Shown here piece by piece: positions 1 to 8,419 of a stretch of DNA of 64,000 nt. This DNA comes from Streptomyces agglomeratus (lineage in GTDB: Bacteria > Actinomycetota > Actinomycetes > Streptomycetales > Streptomycetaceae). The stretch covers positions 1,365,001 to 1,429,000 of the forward strand of contig NZ_MEHJ01000001.1 in the NCBI RefSeq assembly GCF_001746415.1, read 5' to 3'. Both the position numbers and the translations under genes were made by a program. How positions within the stretch are numbered: the stretch's first letter is position 1; the number at the start of each line of letters is the position of its first letter. A model generated the notes under the pieces. That model was not told the DNA's origin and made no database searches. It worked only from the letters and a program-made list of their open reading frames with translations.

Positions 1-241
1 AGCTGATAGGCCGCGGGCTCATCCTTCACCGCCGGAGCTTTTAACCTCTTCAGATGCCTGAAGAAGTGTTATCCGGTATTAGACCCCGTTTCCAGGGCTT
101 GTCCCAGAGTGAAGGGCAGATTGCCCACGTGTTACTCACCCGTTCGCCACTAATCCACCCCGAAGGGCTTCATCGTTCGACTTGCATGTGTTAAGCACGC
201 CGCCAGCGTTCGTCCTGAGCCAGGATCAAACTCTCCATGAA
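1..241 (-). rRNA. 16S ribosomal RNA, 5' part (partial)
   Basis: The reverse complement begins with the universal 16S start (AGAGTTTGATCCTGGCTCAG, at 234 down to 215) and continues with conserved helices, including the GGCGGCGTGCTTAACACATG and GTGAGTAACACGTGGG segments. Counting back from AGAG at E. coli position 8 places the mature 5' end near 241. Only about the first 240 nt are present; the rest of the rrn operon runs off the left edge. Confidence 0.98.
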
Positions 242-470
242 TGTTTTCCCGTAATCGGGATCACACACACGAAAGAGCGGAACAGGTCGGGCCGGAATAT
301 GGCCCGCTGTTCTCAGCGTCCTCGCTGTGTTCGCCTGGACTGTCACAAGGACAGCCAGGACTTTTCAAAGGAACCACCAACCCACCGAAGTGGGCCGGGG
401 TATCAACATATCTGGCGTTGACTTTTGGCACGCTGTTGAGTTCTCAAGGAACGGACGCTTCCTTTGTACT
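242..470 (-). promoter_or_regulatory. 16S rRNA leader with conserved antitermination-like element
   Basis: Between the promoters and the mature 16S end, the minus strand carries TTGAGAACTCAACAGCGTGC followed by CAAAAGTCAACGCC (about 413-449). This block is found upstream of many actinobacterial rRNA operons and is usually read as a boxA/antitermination and processing region. A short hairpin (CCCACTTCGGTGGG, near 382-395) lies further downstream. No protein gene is supported here. Confidence 0.75.
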
Positions 471-514
471 CACCCTCTCGGGCTTTCCTCCGGGCTTTCG
501 TTCGGTATTTCGTG

Positions 515-650
515 TTTCCGACTCTATCAGACTCTTTCGTGTCCGATTCCCCGTCGGTGGGGTGTTTCTTTATCTTTCCGGCTGTTGGGCCGTTCCGACG
601 TCCCGAACTCTAGCGGATTTCCCGGGCGGCTCATAATCGAGCCTGTCGAA
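515..650 (-). promoter_or_regulatory. Putative rRNA operon promoters (at least two)
   Basis: On the minus strand two TAGAGT hexamers stand out as -10 elements, at 521-526 and 607-612. The upstream one has a TTATGA hexamer 18 nt away (631-636); the downstream one has TCGGAC at 541-546, with a short spacer. Multiple tandem promoters are known for Streptomyces rrn operons. The -35 assignments are weak; the -10 boxes and the position make the call. Confidence 0.5.
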
Positions 651-1045
651 TGAATTCCGGCATGCCGAATTTCTCCCGGACCGGGAAACGTGCTGGGTTT
701 GGGATTGTCGCTCTCGCGACGTGGTGGAGTCGCAGAACCATTCCGGCTCCATGACAGCTCGGAGAACATTACGGATCCGCCGGCCGCGAGTCAAACCGGC
801 CCACCGAAGCCGACTGCACCGCGGCGCCGCCTGTGCCCGGTGCGCAGCTCGGCCCGCGAACTGTTCACCACCGGCCCGTGCACCCGCGCTCACCGACCGG
901 GTGGACTACGGCGAGCTGGACGCGCTGCCGCGAAGGGACTGACGGGCCCTTGGTCCTCGCCCTACGGGCACAAGTTCCCCTGGCGGGGACGGCGTGACGC
1001 CCGTCACGATGGATCAGTCGTCCACTGCGCGAGAGGCCCCTGGGT
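651..1045. other. Intergenic stretch, no gene seen
   Basis: This lies between the leftward rRNA promoters and the rightward phosphatase gene. Open frames here have no recognisable protein character and are typical high-GC spurious frames. Upstream rRNA promoters and the promoter of the phosphatase gene could lie here, but I cannot identify a convincing -10/-35 pair. Confidence 0.5.
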
Positions 1046-2218
1046 ATGCCGGTCCGTCTGCTCCGTCCCCTGCCCCTGCGGGTCCCGGACCTCTCACCGC
1101 GCGGCAGCAGACTCGCGGCGGCGATGCCGTGGCTGGTGTGGGCGGCGGCGTTGCTGGTGGCGCTCCTGACAGAGCCGGACGTCTCGGTCGGGCCGGTGCT
1201 CGCCGCGGTGCCCGCGCTGGCGGCCGTCGCTCACCGGTGGCTGGGGATCCTCGGTTTCGGTGCGCTGGCCGCCGCGACGCAGACGGTGCTGCGCTGGGGC
1301 AGCGTGCCGCTGGGCGGTTCGGCCCTGCCGATGGTGACGATCGCCATCGTGGTGGTGACCGTCGCGGGGGTAGCCGCGGCCGTCGCGCGTGAGCGCAGTG
1401 AGCGCACGCTGGACCACGTGCGTTCGCTGGCCGGTGGAGTGCAGCGGGCGGTGCTGCGGCCGCTCCCCGAGTCGACGGCGGGCTACCGGCTGGCGGGTTT
1501 CTACCGCGCCGCCGAGGCGGAGGCCCGGGTCGGTGGTGACTTCTACGACGCGCTCCAGACGCCTCACGGCCTGCGTCTCGTACTGGGCGACGTGTGCGGG
1601 AAGGGGCTGCCTGCCGTCGATGCCACGGTGACCCTGCTGGGAGCCTTCCGGGAGGCGGCGTACCACGAGCCCGATCTCGCCGCGGTGGCCCGGCGCATGG
1701 ACCTTTCCCTTCGCCGTCGCCAAGGTGCCAGCGGGGACGACAGGTACGCGACGGCGCTCCTGCTGCAAGGACACCCGGACGGCACCCTGAAGCTCGTCAA
1801 CTGCGGGCACGTCCCGCCGATCGCCGTGTCTCCGAAGCGTTCCAGGGAACTGAGCCTGTGGCCGGGCTGTCCGCTGGGGTACTTCGAGTTCGCACAGGAC
1901 GAGCCCCTGCGGGTGGACACGCACACGCTTGCCGCCGGCACCTCCCTGCTGATGGTGACCGACGGCATCACCGAGGCCCGCAACGGCGACCGCGACTTCT
2001 TCGATCTCAAGGCCGCCGTGACGGGGCAGGACCTCGGGCCGTGTCCCGAGGCCCTCACCCGGGCGCTACTCGCCGACGTGTCCCAGCACGCCGCCGGGGG
2101 CCGGCTGCGCGACGACGCAGCCGCGCTGGCCCTCGTACGTCACATCCCCGAGGCGACCGGAGCCGTCACGGCGCCGTCACGTCCGACGCCGGCAGATCCG
2201 ATGCCAGCAGGTCCATGA
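1046..2218 (+). CDS. Membrane-anchored PP2C/SpoIIE-type serine phosphatase
   Basis: A 390-residue protein. Residues about 25-110 hold three or four hydrophobic membrane segments; the rest is a SpoIIE/RsbU-type PP2C domain. Visible metal and catalytic motifs are GGDFYD (about 161), GDVCGKG (about 178), NCGHVPP, VTDGITEARN and LRDDAAAL. Such enzymes usually dephosphorylate anti-anti-sigma factors in partner-switching cascades. There is no GAF, PAS or kinase domain, so input probably comes through the membrane part. The gene ends inside the convergent GNAT gene (53-bp overlap). The ATG at 1046 is kept because it precedes the membrane segments; the target is unknown. Confidence 0.9.
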   Translation: MPVRLLRPLPLRVPDLSPRGSRLAAAMPWLVWAAALLVALLTEPDVSVGPVLAAVPALAAVAHRWLGILGFGALAAATQTVLRWGSVPLGGSALPMVTIAIVVVTVAGVAAAVARERSERTLDHVRSLAGGVQRAVLRPLPESTAGYRLAGFYRAAEAEARVGGDFYDALQTPHGLRLVLGDVCGKGLPAVDATVTLLGAFREAAYHEPDLAAVARRMDLSLRRRQGASGDDRYATALLLQGHPDGTLKLVNCGHVPPIAVSPKRSRELSLWPGCPLGYFEFAQDEPLRVDTHTLAAGTSLLMVTDGITEARNGDRDFFDLKAAVTGQDLGPCPEALTRALLADVSQHAAGGRLRDDAAALALVRHIPEATGAVTAPSRPTPADPMPAGP

Positions 2219-2699
2219 GCAGTCCGTCGTGCCAGGTGCCGTCCGGTCCGCGCTCGTAGTCACGCATGATGCCGACGGGCCGGAAGCCGGCCTTGGTGTA
2301 GCAGCGGACGGCGGCGGCGTTGTCCGCCGCCGGGTCGATCACGATCCGGTGGTGGCCGAGGTCGGTGATCAGGTGGCGGGCGAGCGTACGCACGGCGTCC
2401 GTGCCGAGGCCGCGGCCGTGGACCTCGGGGTCGAGGTAGATGTCGATGTTGGCGTGCCGGTAGTCCGGGTCCCGCTCTTCGCCCCACTGGACGGCGCCGG
2501 CGGTACGCCCGGCGTGCTCGATCACCAGTGTGGTGACGTCCGGATCGGCGAGGTCCTGGGTGACCGCGGCGACCAGGTCGTCACCGCCGCGCCAGACAGC
2601 GTGCACTTCCGGCCTGGCGCGGATTGCCGCCAGTACTGGAATGTCGTCCGCGGTGGGCGGGCGCAGCACGACCTGGGCGCCGTACAGAGTCTTGGCCAT
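2166..2699 (-). CDS. GNAT family N-acetyltransferase
   Basis: A 177-residue single-domain acetyltransferase. The acetyl-CoA binding loop is seen as HGRGLGTDAVRTL (about 94-106), followed by the NAAAVRCYTKAGF strand-helix and a C-terminal MRDYER..GTWHDGLLMDLL segment. That C-terminal pattern occurs in the AAC(6')-like/RimJ-L side of the family, so an aminoglycoside-type or other small amine substrate is possible, but no substrate can be assigned from sequence. The gene converges on the phosphatase gene and overlaps its 3' end. Confidence 0.9.
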   Translation of the reverse strand: MAKTLYGAQVVLRPPTADDIPVLAAIRARPEVHAVWRGGDDLVAAVTQDLADPDVTTLVIEHAGRTAGAVQWGEERDPDYRHANIDIYLDPEVHGRGLGTDAVRTLARHLITDLGHHRIVIDPAADNAAAVRCYTKAGFRPVGIMRDYERGPDGTWHDGLLMDLLASDLPASDVTAP

Positions 2700-2734
2700 G
2701 GGCGCACGCTAGCGCGGCCTTGGGGCGGGGCGGG

Positions 2735-4144
2735 TCAGCTCTTGCCGGCAGGCTCGGCCGCGTGCCAGACCGTCGTGACGTTGCAGAACTCGCGGATGCC
2801 GTGGCCCGACAGTTCCCTGCCGTAACCCGAGCGCTTGACGCCGCCGAAGGGCAGCGCCGGATGGGAGGCGGTCATGCCGTTGACGAAGACACCGCCCGCG
2901 TCCAGGTCACGCACGAACCGTTCGACTTCCGCGTCGTCGCGCGTCCACACGTTGGAGCTCAGGCCGAAGGGCGAGTCGTTGGCGAGGGTCACCGCCTCGT
3001 CGAGCCCGGAGACCCGGTAGACCGTCGCCACGGGGCCGAACGCCTCCTCCCGGTGGATGCGCATGCTGTCGGTGACGCCGGTGAGGACGGTGGGCTCGTA
3101 GAACCAGCCCTTGTCCTGGCCTTCCGGGCGCCGTGCCCCGCACTGTGCCGTGGCGCCGAGGCGCAGGGCGTCGTCGACGAGCTCTTCGATGTCGGTACGT
3201 CCCTGTTCGCTCGCCAGCGGTCCGACGTCGGTCGATTCCCGCATCGGGTCGCCGACGGCCAGGTCCCGCATTCCGGCGGTGAATCGTTCGCAGAAGTCGT
3301 CGTAGACGTCGGTGTGGACGATGAAGCGTTTCGCGGCGATGCAGGACTGGCCGTTGTTCTGCACGCGGGCCGTCACGGCTGTGCGGGCGGCCCGCGCGAT
3401 GTCGGCGGACGGCATGACCACGAAGGGGTCGCTGCCGCCGAGCTCCAGAACGGTCCGCTTCACCTCGTCTCCCGCGACGGCGGCGACCGAGCGGCCGGCC
3501 GGCTCGCTTCCGGTGAGCGTCGCGGCGGCCACCCTGGGGTCGCGCAGGATGTCCTCGACCGCGCCGGATCCGACGAGCAGTGTCTGGAAGCACCCTTCGG
3601 GGAAGCCCGCCCGGCGGAAGAGGTCCTCCAGGTAGAGGGCGGTCTGCGGAACGTTCGAGGCGTGCTTGAGCAGGCCCACGTTGCTGGCCATGAGTGCCGG
3701 GGCCGCGAAGCGTACGACCTGCCAGAGCGGGAAGTTCCACGGCATCACGGCCAGGACGACTCCGAGCGGGCGGTAGCGGACGATCGCCCGGGAGGCGCCG
3801 GAGTCCGTCACGTCGTCGGCGGAGGGGTACTCGTCGGCCAGGAGTTCCCTCGCGTTCTCGGCGTACCAGCGCATCGCTTTCGCGCATTTGGCCGCCTCCG
3901 CGCGGGCGGCGGTCACGGGCTTGCCCATTTCGGTGGTCATGGTGCGGGCGATGTCGTCCCGGTCCTCGTCCAGCAGGTCCGCGGCGCGGTTGAGGAGCTC
4001 CGCCCGCCGGTCGAACCCGGTGGTGCGGTACTGCGCGAAGGCCGTCGCGGCGCGCGTCAGGCGCCGTTCGATCTCTTCCGGTCCGAGCGCGTCGAACGTC
4101 TTGAGCGTCTCTCCGGTGGCTGGGTTCACCGTGGCGATGGGCAT
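2735..4144 (-). CDS. NAD(P)-dependent aldehyde dehydrogenase, succinate-semialdehyde dehydrogenase type
   Basis: A 469-residue aldehyde dehydrogenase of normal length for the class. It begins with TVNPATGE, typical of succinate-semialdehyde dehydrogenases, and has the catalytic Glu region (LELGGSDPFVV) and the catalytic Cys region (NNGQSCIAAKRF), with PWNFPLWQ and the C-terminal PFGGVKRSGYGRELS segment. It oxidises an aldehyde to an acid, probably succinate semialdehyde in GABA or putrescine breakdown. A longer frame exists, but the ATG at 4144 has a good GAGGA ribosome site 8 nt upstream. It is divergent from the oxidoreductase gene, so the roughly 240 bp between them holds both promoters. 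Confidence 0.92.
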   Translation of the reverse strand: MPIATVNPATGETLKTFDALGPEEIERRLTRAATAFAQYRTTGFDRRAELLNRAADLLDEDRDDIARTMTTEMGKPVTAARAEAAKCAKAMRWYAENARELLADEYPSADDVTDSGASRAIVRYRPLGVVLAVMPWNFPLWQVVRFAAPALMASNVGLLKHASNVPQTALYLEDLFRRAGFPEGCFQTLLVGSGAVEDILRDPRVAAATLTGSEPAGRSVAAVAGDEVKRTVLELGGSDPFVVMPSADIARAARTAVTARVQNNGQSCIAAKRFIVHTDVYDDFCERFTAGMRDLAVGDPMRESTDVGPLASEQGRTDIEELVDDALRLGATAQCGARRPEGQDKGWFYEPTVLTGVTDSMRIHREEAFGPVATVYRVSGLDEAVTLANDSPFGLSSNVWTRDDAEVERFVRDLDAGGVFVNGMTASHPALPFGGVKRSGYGRELSGHGIREFCNVTTVWHAAEPAGKS

Positions 4145-4387
4145 GGTGCGGTCCTCCTCGGACTCGGTCCTTTCGACACTTGCTCGCCGCAGGCGGTCCC
4201 GCAACGCGACGGACCGGCGTGCTCGCCTGGGGAGGCAGCTGGCTCTCGCGGTCCGTGCCTCAGTGGGCGCGGGGGTGCGACGGCAGTCGGGGGCCGACGT
4301 GCGGGAGGCCGTGCACGGGCGCGGCGGGCGTCTGCGTGTCCCGTACAGCGGCCGTTAGCCGGAGCGCGGAACGGGAAGCCGAAGGCC

Positions 4388-5944
4388 ATGGATGCAGAGC
4401 GTCCGACGATCGACGAGTCGTACTGGATGGCTACCGCCCCCGGCACCGGCTTTCCCGCTCTGGACACGGACCTGACCGCGGACGTCGCCGTGGTCGGCGG
4501 TGGCATCGCCGGCTTGTGCACCGCCTGGGAGCTGGTCGGGGCCGGCCTGGACGTCGTACTGCTGGAGGCGGACAGGATCGCCGCCGGGGTGAGCGGATAC
4601 ACGACAGCCAAGCTGACAGCGCTGCACGGTCTCGGGTACGCCCGGCTGGAGGCGACGCACGGGGCGGACAGCGCCGCGCTGTACGCGCTCTCGCAGCAAG
4701 AAGCGGTCGATCGGGTGGCGGCTCTCTGCGCCGAGCTGGGCATCGACGCCGATCTGGAGTCCACCGCGGCCTGTACGTATCTGGAGGATCCGGGGCGGAC
4801 GGACGAGCTGCGGCAGGAGGCGCTGGCCGCCCGGCGGGCGGGGCTCGACGCGTCCTTCGTGTCCGGGACCGAGCTGCCCTTCCCGGTGGCCGGCGGGGTG
4901 CGGGCGGAGGGGCAGCGGCAGTTCCACCCGCGCAAGTTCCTGCTGGCCCTGGCCGAGCGGATCACCGCCGCGGGCGGACGCGTCCACGAACGCACGCGGG
5001 TGACCGGACTCCGTGACGGGACGCGGTGCCGGCTGTCGACGGAGCGGGGTTTCACCGTCGAGGCGCGTGACGCCGTCATCGCGACGCACTACCCGGTCTT
5101 CGACCACACGTTCCTGTTCACCCGCCTGAAGCCGAGACGGGAGCTGGTGATCGCGGCGCCGGTGCCTTCCGGTGACGCGCCACGGGACATGTACATGAGC
5201 CCGGCCGACCGGGTCCGTTCGGTCCGCAGCGCGCCGTACGACGAAGGGCGGCGACTGCTCGTCGTCACGGGCGAGACGTTCGAGCCGGGCGCCGGCGGCG
5301 TACGGGAACGCTTCGCGCGTCTGGACAGGTGGGCGCGCGAGCGGATGCCGGGTTTCGACGGCGCCGACAGGGTCTACCGCTGGGCGGCGCAGGACAACGA
5401 CTCCAGGGACCATCTGCCGTACGTCGGGTACGCGCACGCCGGGACCCAGCACGTGTTCGTGGCGACCGGGTTCGGGGGCTGGGGCATGAGCAACGGTGTG
5501 ATGGCCGGCCGCCTGCTCACCGCGCACATCGTGGGCGGCCCGCGCCCCGCCTGGACGGATCTGTACGATCCGCGCCGCCTGCCGCAGGTCCGGGAGACCG
5601 CGGAGCTGGCGCATTTCCAGGCCGCTGTCGCCCGGCACTTCGTGGGCGACCGTCTGCACACCGCTCACGCCGACTCGGTGGACGAGGTCCCGCCGGGCGG
5701 CGGCGCGGTCGTCCGTCTTGAGGGGCACCTCTGTGCGGTGTACCGCGACGAGTCCGGCGGGACCCGCGTCGTTTCGGCGCGCTGTACGCACCTGGGCTGC
5801 CTGGTGCGTTTCAACGACGCCGAGAAGGTCTGGGAGTGTCCGTGCCACGGTTCGCGCTTCGGAGCGGACGGTACTGTGCTGCACGGCCCCGCCACGCGGC
5901 CCCTGGAACCTCGCGGATCTCCGGAGCCCCGGGAACGCGGGTGA
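4388..5944 (+). CDS. FAD-dependent oxidoreductase fused to a C-terminal Rieske [2Fe-2S] domain
   Basis: A 518-residue protein. The N-terminus carries a DAO-type FAD-binding Rossmann motif (VVGGGIAGLCTAWEL, about 37-51) and the C-terminus a complete Rieske cluster site: CTHLGC then CPCHGSRF (about 464-492). The middle contains the DAO substrate domain and the second FAD contact (GFGGWGMSNG). Such fusions are known in bacilli and actinobacteria and probably pass electrons from an amine or alcohol substrate to the Rieske centre; the substrate is unknown. The frame is open far upstream (to 2624), but homology begins at the ATG at 4388, so the upstream extension is spurious. Confidence 0.9.
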   Translation: MDAERPTIDESYWMATAPGTGFPALDTDLTADVAVVGGGIAGLCTAWELVGAGLDVVLLEADRIAAGVSGYTTAKLTALHGLGYARLEATHGADSAALYALSQQEAVDRVAALCAELGIDADLESTAACTYLEDPGRTDELRQEALAARRAGLDASFVSGTELPFPVAGGVRAEGQRQFHPRKFLLALAERITAAGGRVHERTRVTGLRDGTRCRLSTERGFTVEARDAVIATHYPVFDHTFLFTRLKPRRELVIAAPVPSGDAPRDMYMSPADRVRSVRSAPYDEGRRLLVVTGETFEPGAGGVRERFARLDRWARERMPGFDGADRVYRWAAQDNDSRDHLPYVGYAHAGTQHVFVATGFGGWGMSNGVMAGRLLTAHIVGGPRPAWTDLYDPRRLPQVRETAELAHFQAAVARHFVGDRLHTAHADSVDEVPPGGGAVVRLEGHLCAVYRDESGGTRVVSARCTHLGCLVRFNDAEKVWECPCHGSRFGADGTVLHGPATRPLEPRGSPEPRERG

Positions 5945-6008
5945 CGGCCGGTGCGCGGCCGGGCCGGGACTGCCGGCCGGTCAGGGCCCGACGGGTCGGC
6001 CCGACGGT

Positions 6009-6335
6009 TCAGGACTGTCCCAGCGAGCGCTTGAGCTCGGACTTGTTCATCGACGAGCGTCCCTGGATGTTGCGGCGCCGCGCCTCCGCGTACAGCTGGT
6101 CGTACGTCTGTCCCTCCGACCCGCTCTGCGAGCGCTGTCCGCCGCGCTTCGACGACGACTTGTCCTGGGTCGAGCTCCTGCTCGCCGTCTTGGACTCGCC
6201 GGAACGCGCCCGCTCCTTGTTCACGGTCCGCGCGGCCATTTCCTTGGCCCGCTTGGTGCCGGCGCCGCGCTCTTCGGCGCCTTCCTTGATGTGTTCGTAC
6301 TGACGTTCCCGCTTGGAGCTCGAACCCTTCGGCAT
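6009..6335 (-). CDS. Small basic protein with Rho N-terminal-like (SAP-like) C-terminus
   Basis: A 108-residue, highly charged Lys/Arg/Ser-rich protein. Residues 1-75 look disordered; residues about 77-105 (YDQLYAEARRRNIQGRSSMN) form a helix-extended-helix motif like the Rho N-terminal domain, which binds nucleic acid. Streptomyces homologues are often labelled plasmid stabilisation proteins, without functional evidence. The ribosome site GAAGGAG lies 5 nt before the ATG. A 29-bp tandem duplication sits just upstream of the start. Confidence 0.75.
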   Translation of the reverse strand: MPKGSSSKRERQYEHIKEGAEERGAGTKRAKEMAARTVNKERARSGESKTASRSSTQDKSSSKRGGQRSQSGSEGQTYDQLYAEARRRNIQGRSSMNKSELKRSLGQS

Positions 6336-6357
6336 GGTTACTCCTTCGCACGTGAAT

Positions 6358-6415
6358 CAGTGGTCGGCCGCCCGTCGTACGAGCGGCAGTGGTCGGCCGC
6401 TCGTCGTGCGAGCGG
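6358..6415. repeat. 29-bp tandem duplication, two copies
   Basis: Two adjacent 29-bp copies (6358-6386 and 6387-6415) start CAGTGGTCGGCCGC and differ at two positions. Each copy contains an inverted repeat around CGTCGT, so each could fold as a small hairpin. They sit about 20 bp upstream of the leftward Rho-N-like gene start. Confidence 0.8.
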
Positions 6416-6634
6416 CTCCCGCCCACCCTGCGTCCGGTGCGTTCTCTCCGCAAACTCAGTAGGGAGCGCGGCCGGCGCCCTCCGCGCACGGGAACAGACA
6501 CGCCTTTCCATGATCAATGTGCCGCTCCGGGTGTTCAGCGGTTCGCCAGCACGCGCCCCGGGGGGCAGGATGGATTACGAAACCGGCCTCACATGCTCCT
6601 GCCCCCATGCCCCCATTCGACCAGGACACCTGCG

Positions 6635-7438
6635 ATGGAAATGGAAACGACGGCCACCGGTAGAACTTCGAGTCACGAGATCTTCGGCGCTCCGTGCTGG
6701 ATCACCCTGATGGCACGCGATCTGGAGCCGGCCCAAGCGTTCTACGGCGCTGTACTGGGCTGGGAATTCCGGCGGGCCGGGCTCGGCCGCGGGTTCAGCA
6801 TCGCCCTGCTCGACGGCGACCCCGTCGCCGGAATCGGGTCGCTCGACACCGCTCTGCGCGCCCCTGTCACCTGGACGCCGTACTTCGCCGTCGCCAGTGT
6901 GGACGAAACCGCGAGCCGGATCCGGGAGCGGAGTGCCACGGTCGCCGTCGGCCCGCTCCGGTTCGCCACCGGACGCGGCGCCATCGCGGCGGACCGTGAC
7001 GGAGCCGTCTTCGGCATCTGGGAGGGACAGCTCTTCTCCGACTGGCACGTCTGGCGCAAGAACGCACCCGTATGGCTGCGCCTGCGGACCCGGGACGCGT
7101 TCGATGCGGCGATCTTCTACGGACAGGTCCTCGAATGGGCCAGCGGCCGCCCCGGCTGCTGCGAGGTCGAGTACCAGGAGGACGAGGTCGTACTGCTCCA
7201 GGACGGCCAGATCCTCGCGCGGCTGAGTTCCGGTGCCGTCGACACGGCGCCCGATCCCCTGATCCAGCCCCGGTGGCACGCCCACTTCCCGGTGCCCGAC
7301 GTCGAAGCCACCGTCGAGGCGGCGCTCCGGCACGGCGGTACCGCTCTGGGGCACGGCCCCACCGCGTACGGCACGGAGACGACGCTGCGCGACCCGGACG
7401 GCGCGATCTTCACCGTCACCAGTGCAGGGCCCGGATAG
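6635..7438 (+). CDS. VOC (glyoxalase/bleomycin-resistance) family protein, two tandem domains
   Basis: A 267-residue protein with two vicinal-oxygen-chelate modules. The first starts near WITLMARDLEPAQAFYGAVL and the second near WLRLRTRDAFDAAIFYGQVL, each with the DxxxAxxFYGxVLGW pattern of the family. In streptomycetes such double-domain proteins are usually annotated hydroxylase or glyoxalase without a proven reaction. The ATG at 6635 is preferred over the frame's upstream starts because the domain begins directly after it; a second ATG lies 6 nt downstream. Confidence 0.85.
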   Translation: MEMETTATGRTSSHEIFGAPCWITLMARDLEPAQAFYGAVLGWEFRRAGLGRGFSIALLDGDPVAGIGSLDTALRAPVTWTPYFAVASVDETASRIRERSATVAVGPLRFATGRGAIAADRDGAVFGIWEGQLFSDWHVWRKNAPVWLRLRTRDAFDAAIFYGQVLEWASGRPGCCEVEYQEDEVVLLQDGQILARLSSGAVDTAPDPLIQPRWHAHFPVPDVEATVEAALRHGGTALGHGPTAYGTETTLRDPDGAIFTVTSAGPG

Positions 7439-7460
7439 GGCGACGAGGAAGGGTGGACGC

Positions 7461-8168
7461 GTGCGCGGTTACTCACCAGACGCCTCCCGGCCCGGCGACC
7501 GGCCCGAACCGGCCGGGCGGCTGACGGCGGGGACAGCTGTGGCAAGCGCCTCCGCCGGACCGCCCCCGGGAACGCCGTACGGCCGTTCCCGGGAACTGCC
7601 CCCGGACCGCACCCAGGCCATCCTGGAGGCCGCCAAGCGGGTGGCCTCCAGGCTAAAGAGCTGCGGGTTGCCGTTCGCGCTGGTGGGGAGTGTCGCGGCG
7701 TACGCCCACGGGGTGCCGGCGAGCTTCCAGCACGACGCCGACTTCTGCATCCTGCGGGAGGACGCGGAAGCCGTGACCGAGGCACTGGAGGCCGCCGGGA
7801 TCGAGGTCCGTGTCCCGCCGGAGGACTGGCTGATCAAGGCACACAGCCACGGCGAGGAGATCGACCTGATCTTCGAACTGGCCCGTCAGCCGGTGACCAG
7901 GGAGCTGCTGAGCCGGGCGCAGACCCTGCCGGTGGACTCGGTTCACATGCCCGTACTGTCGCCCACCGATCTCATGAGCAGCCAGCTCCACGCCTTCTCG
8001 GAGCACCACTGCGACTTCGGCGCCGTACTGCCCATCGCGCGGACGCTGCGGGAGAAGATCGACTGGGACCGCCTGCGCCGCGAGCACCAGGACTCACCCA
8101 TGCCGGACGCGTTTCTCTACCTTCTGGAGCGTCTGCACGTCATCGAGCCACGGGAGGCAGGGCCGTGA
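7461..8168 (+). CDS. Nucleotidyltransferase-fold protein
   Basis: A 235-residue protein. After a disordered N-terminus of about 55 residues it shows the nucleotidyltransferase beta-fold core: FALVGSVAAYAHG (about 75-87), then DADFCIL and later EIDLIF, giving the G-S and paired acidic residues of the active site. This pattern resembles the DUF6036/AbiEii-like or tRNA-nucleotidyltransferase-like superfamily; the substrate is unknown. The GTG at 7461 has GGAAGG about 8 nt upstream. Its stop overlaps the next gene by 4 bp (GTGA), so the three genes 7461-9186 are a translationally coupled operon. Confidence 0.8.
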   Translation: MRGYSPDASRPGDRPEPAGRLTAGTAVASASAGPPPGTPYGRSRELPPDRTQAILEAAKRVASRLKSCGLPFALVGSVAAYAHGVPASFQHDADFCILREDAEAVTEALEAAGIEVRVPPEDWLIKAHSHGEEIDLIFELARQPVTRELLSRAQTLPVDSVHMPVLSPTDLMSSQLHAFSEHHCDFGAVLPIARTLREKIDWDRLRREHQDSPMPDAFLYLLERLHVIEPREAGP

Positions 8169-8419
8169 ACGACACATCCGCCGTCGAGTACCGCATCGCC
8201 CATCTTCAGGAGCATCTGGCGAGTGGGGACTACGCCGAGATGGGCGTACGCATAGAGCTGCGCGGGAACAGTGTCCTGATCGCGGGCACCGTCTCCAGCG
8301 CCGCGTGCCGGGACGAGATCCTGCGGATGGCCGAGGACGAACTGGCGGGACTCCCGCTGCACGAGGATCTGGTCGTGGTCTCCGCGACCGCCCCCGACCA
8401 CCCTGAGGAGCTCGCGTGA
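8165..8419 (+). CDS. BON-like small protein
   Basis: An 84-residue soluble protein. The segment VRIELRGNSVLIAGTVSSAACRDE-- (about 27-50; here split as VRIELRGNSVLIAGTV and SSAACRDEIL) has the strand-glycine-TV-S pattern of BON domains, normally ligand or membrane-binding modules. There is no signal peptide. It overlaps its neighbours at both ends by 4 bp, so it is expressed with the nucleotidyltransferase and the phosphoesterase. The domain call rests on a short pattern. Confidence 0.65.
   Translation: MNDTSAVEYRIAHLQEHLASGDYAEMGVRIELRGNSVLIAGTVSSAACRDEILRMAEDELAGLPLHEDLVVVSATAPDHPEELA

Noticed and set aside
2624..4387. Very long open frame (over 1,100 codons) running into the FAD-Rieske gene
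   Set aside because: The first two thirds are an antisense shadow of the GNAT and aldehyde dehydrogenase genes; homology and a proper start occur only from 4388.
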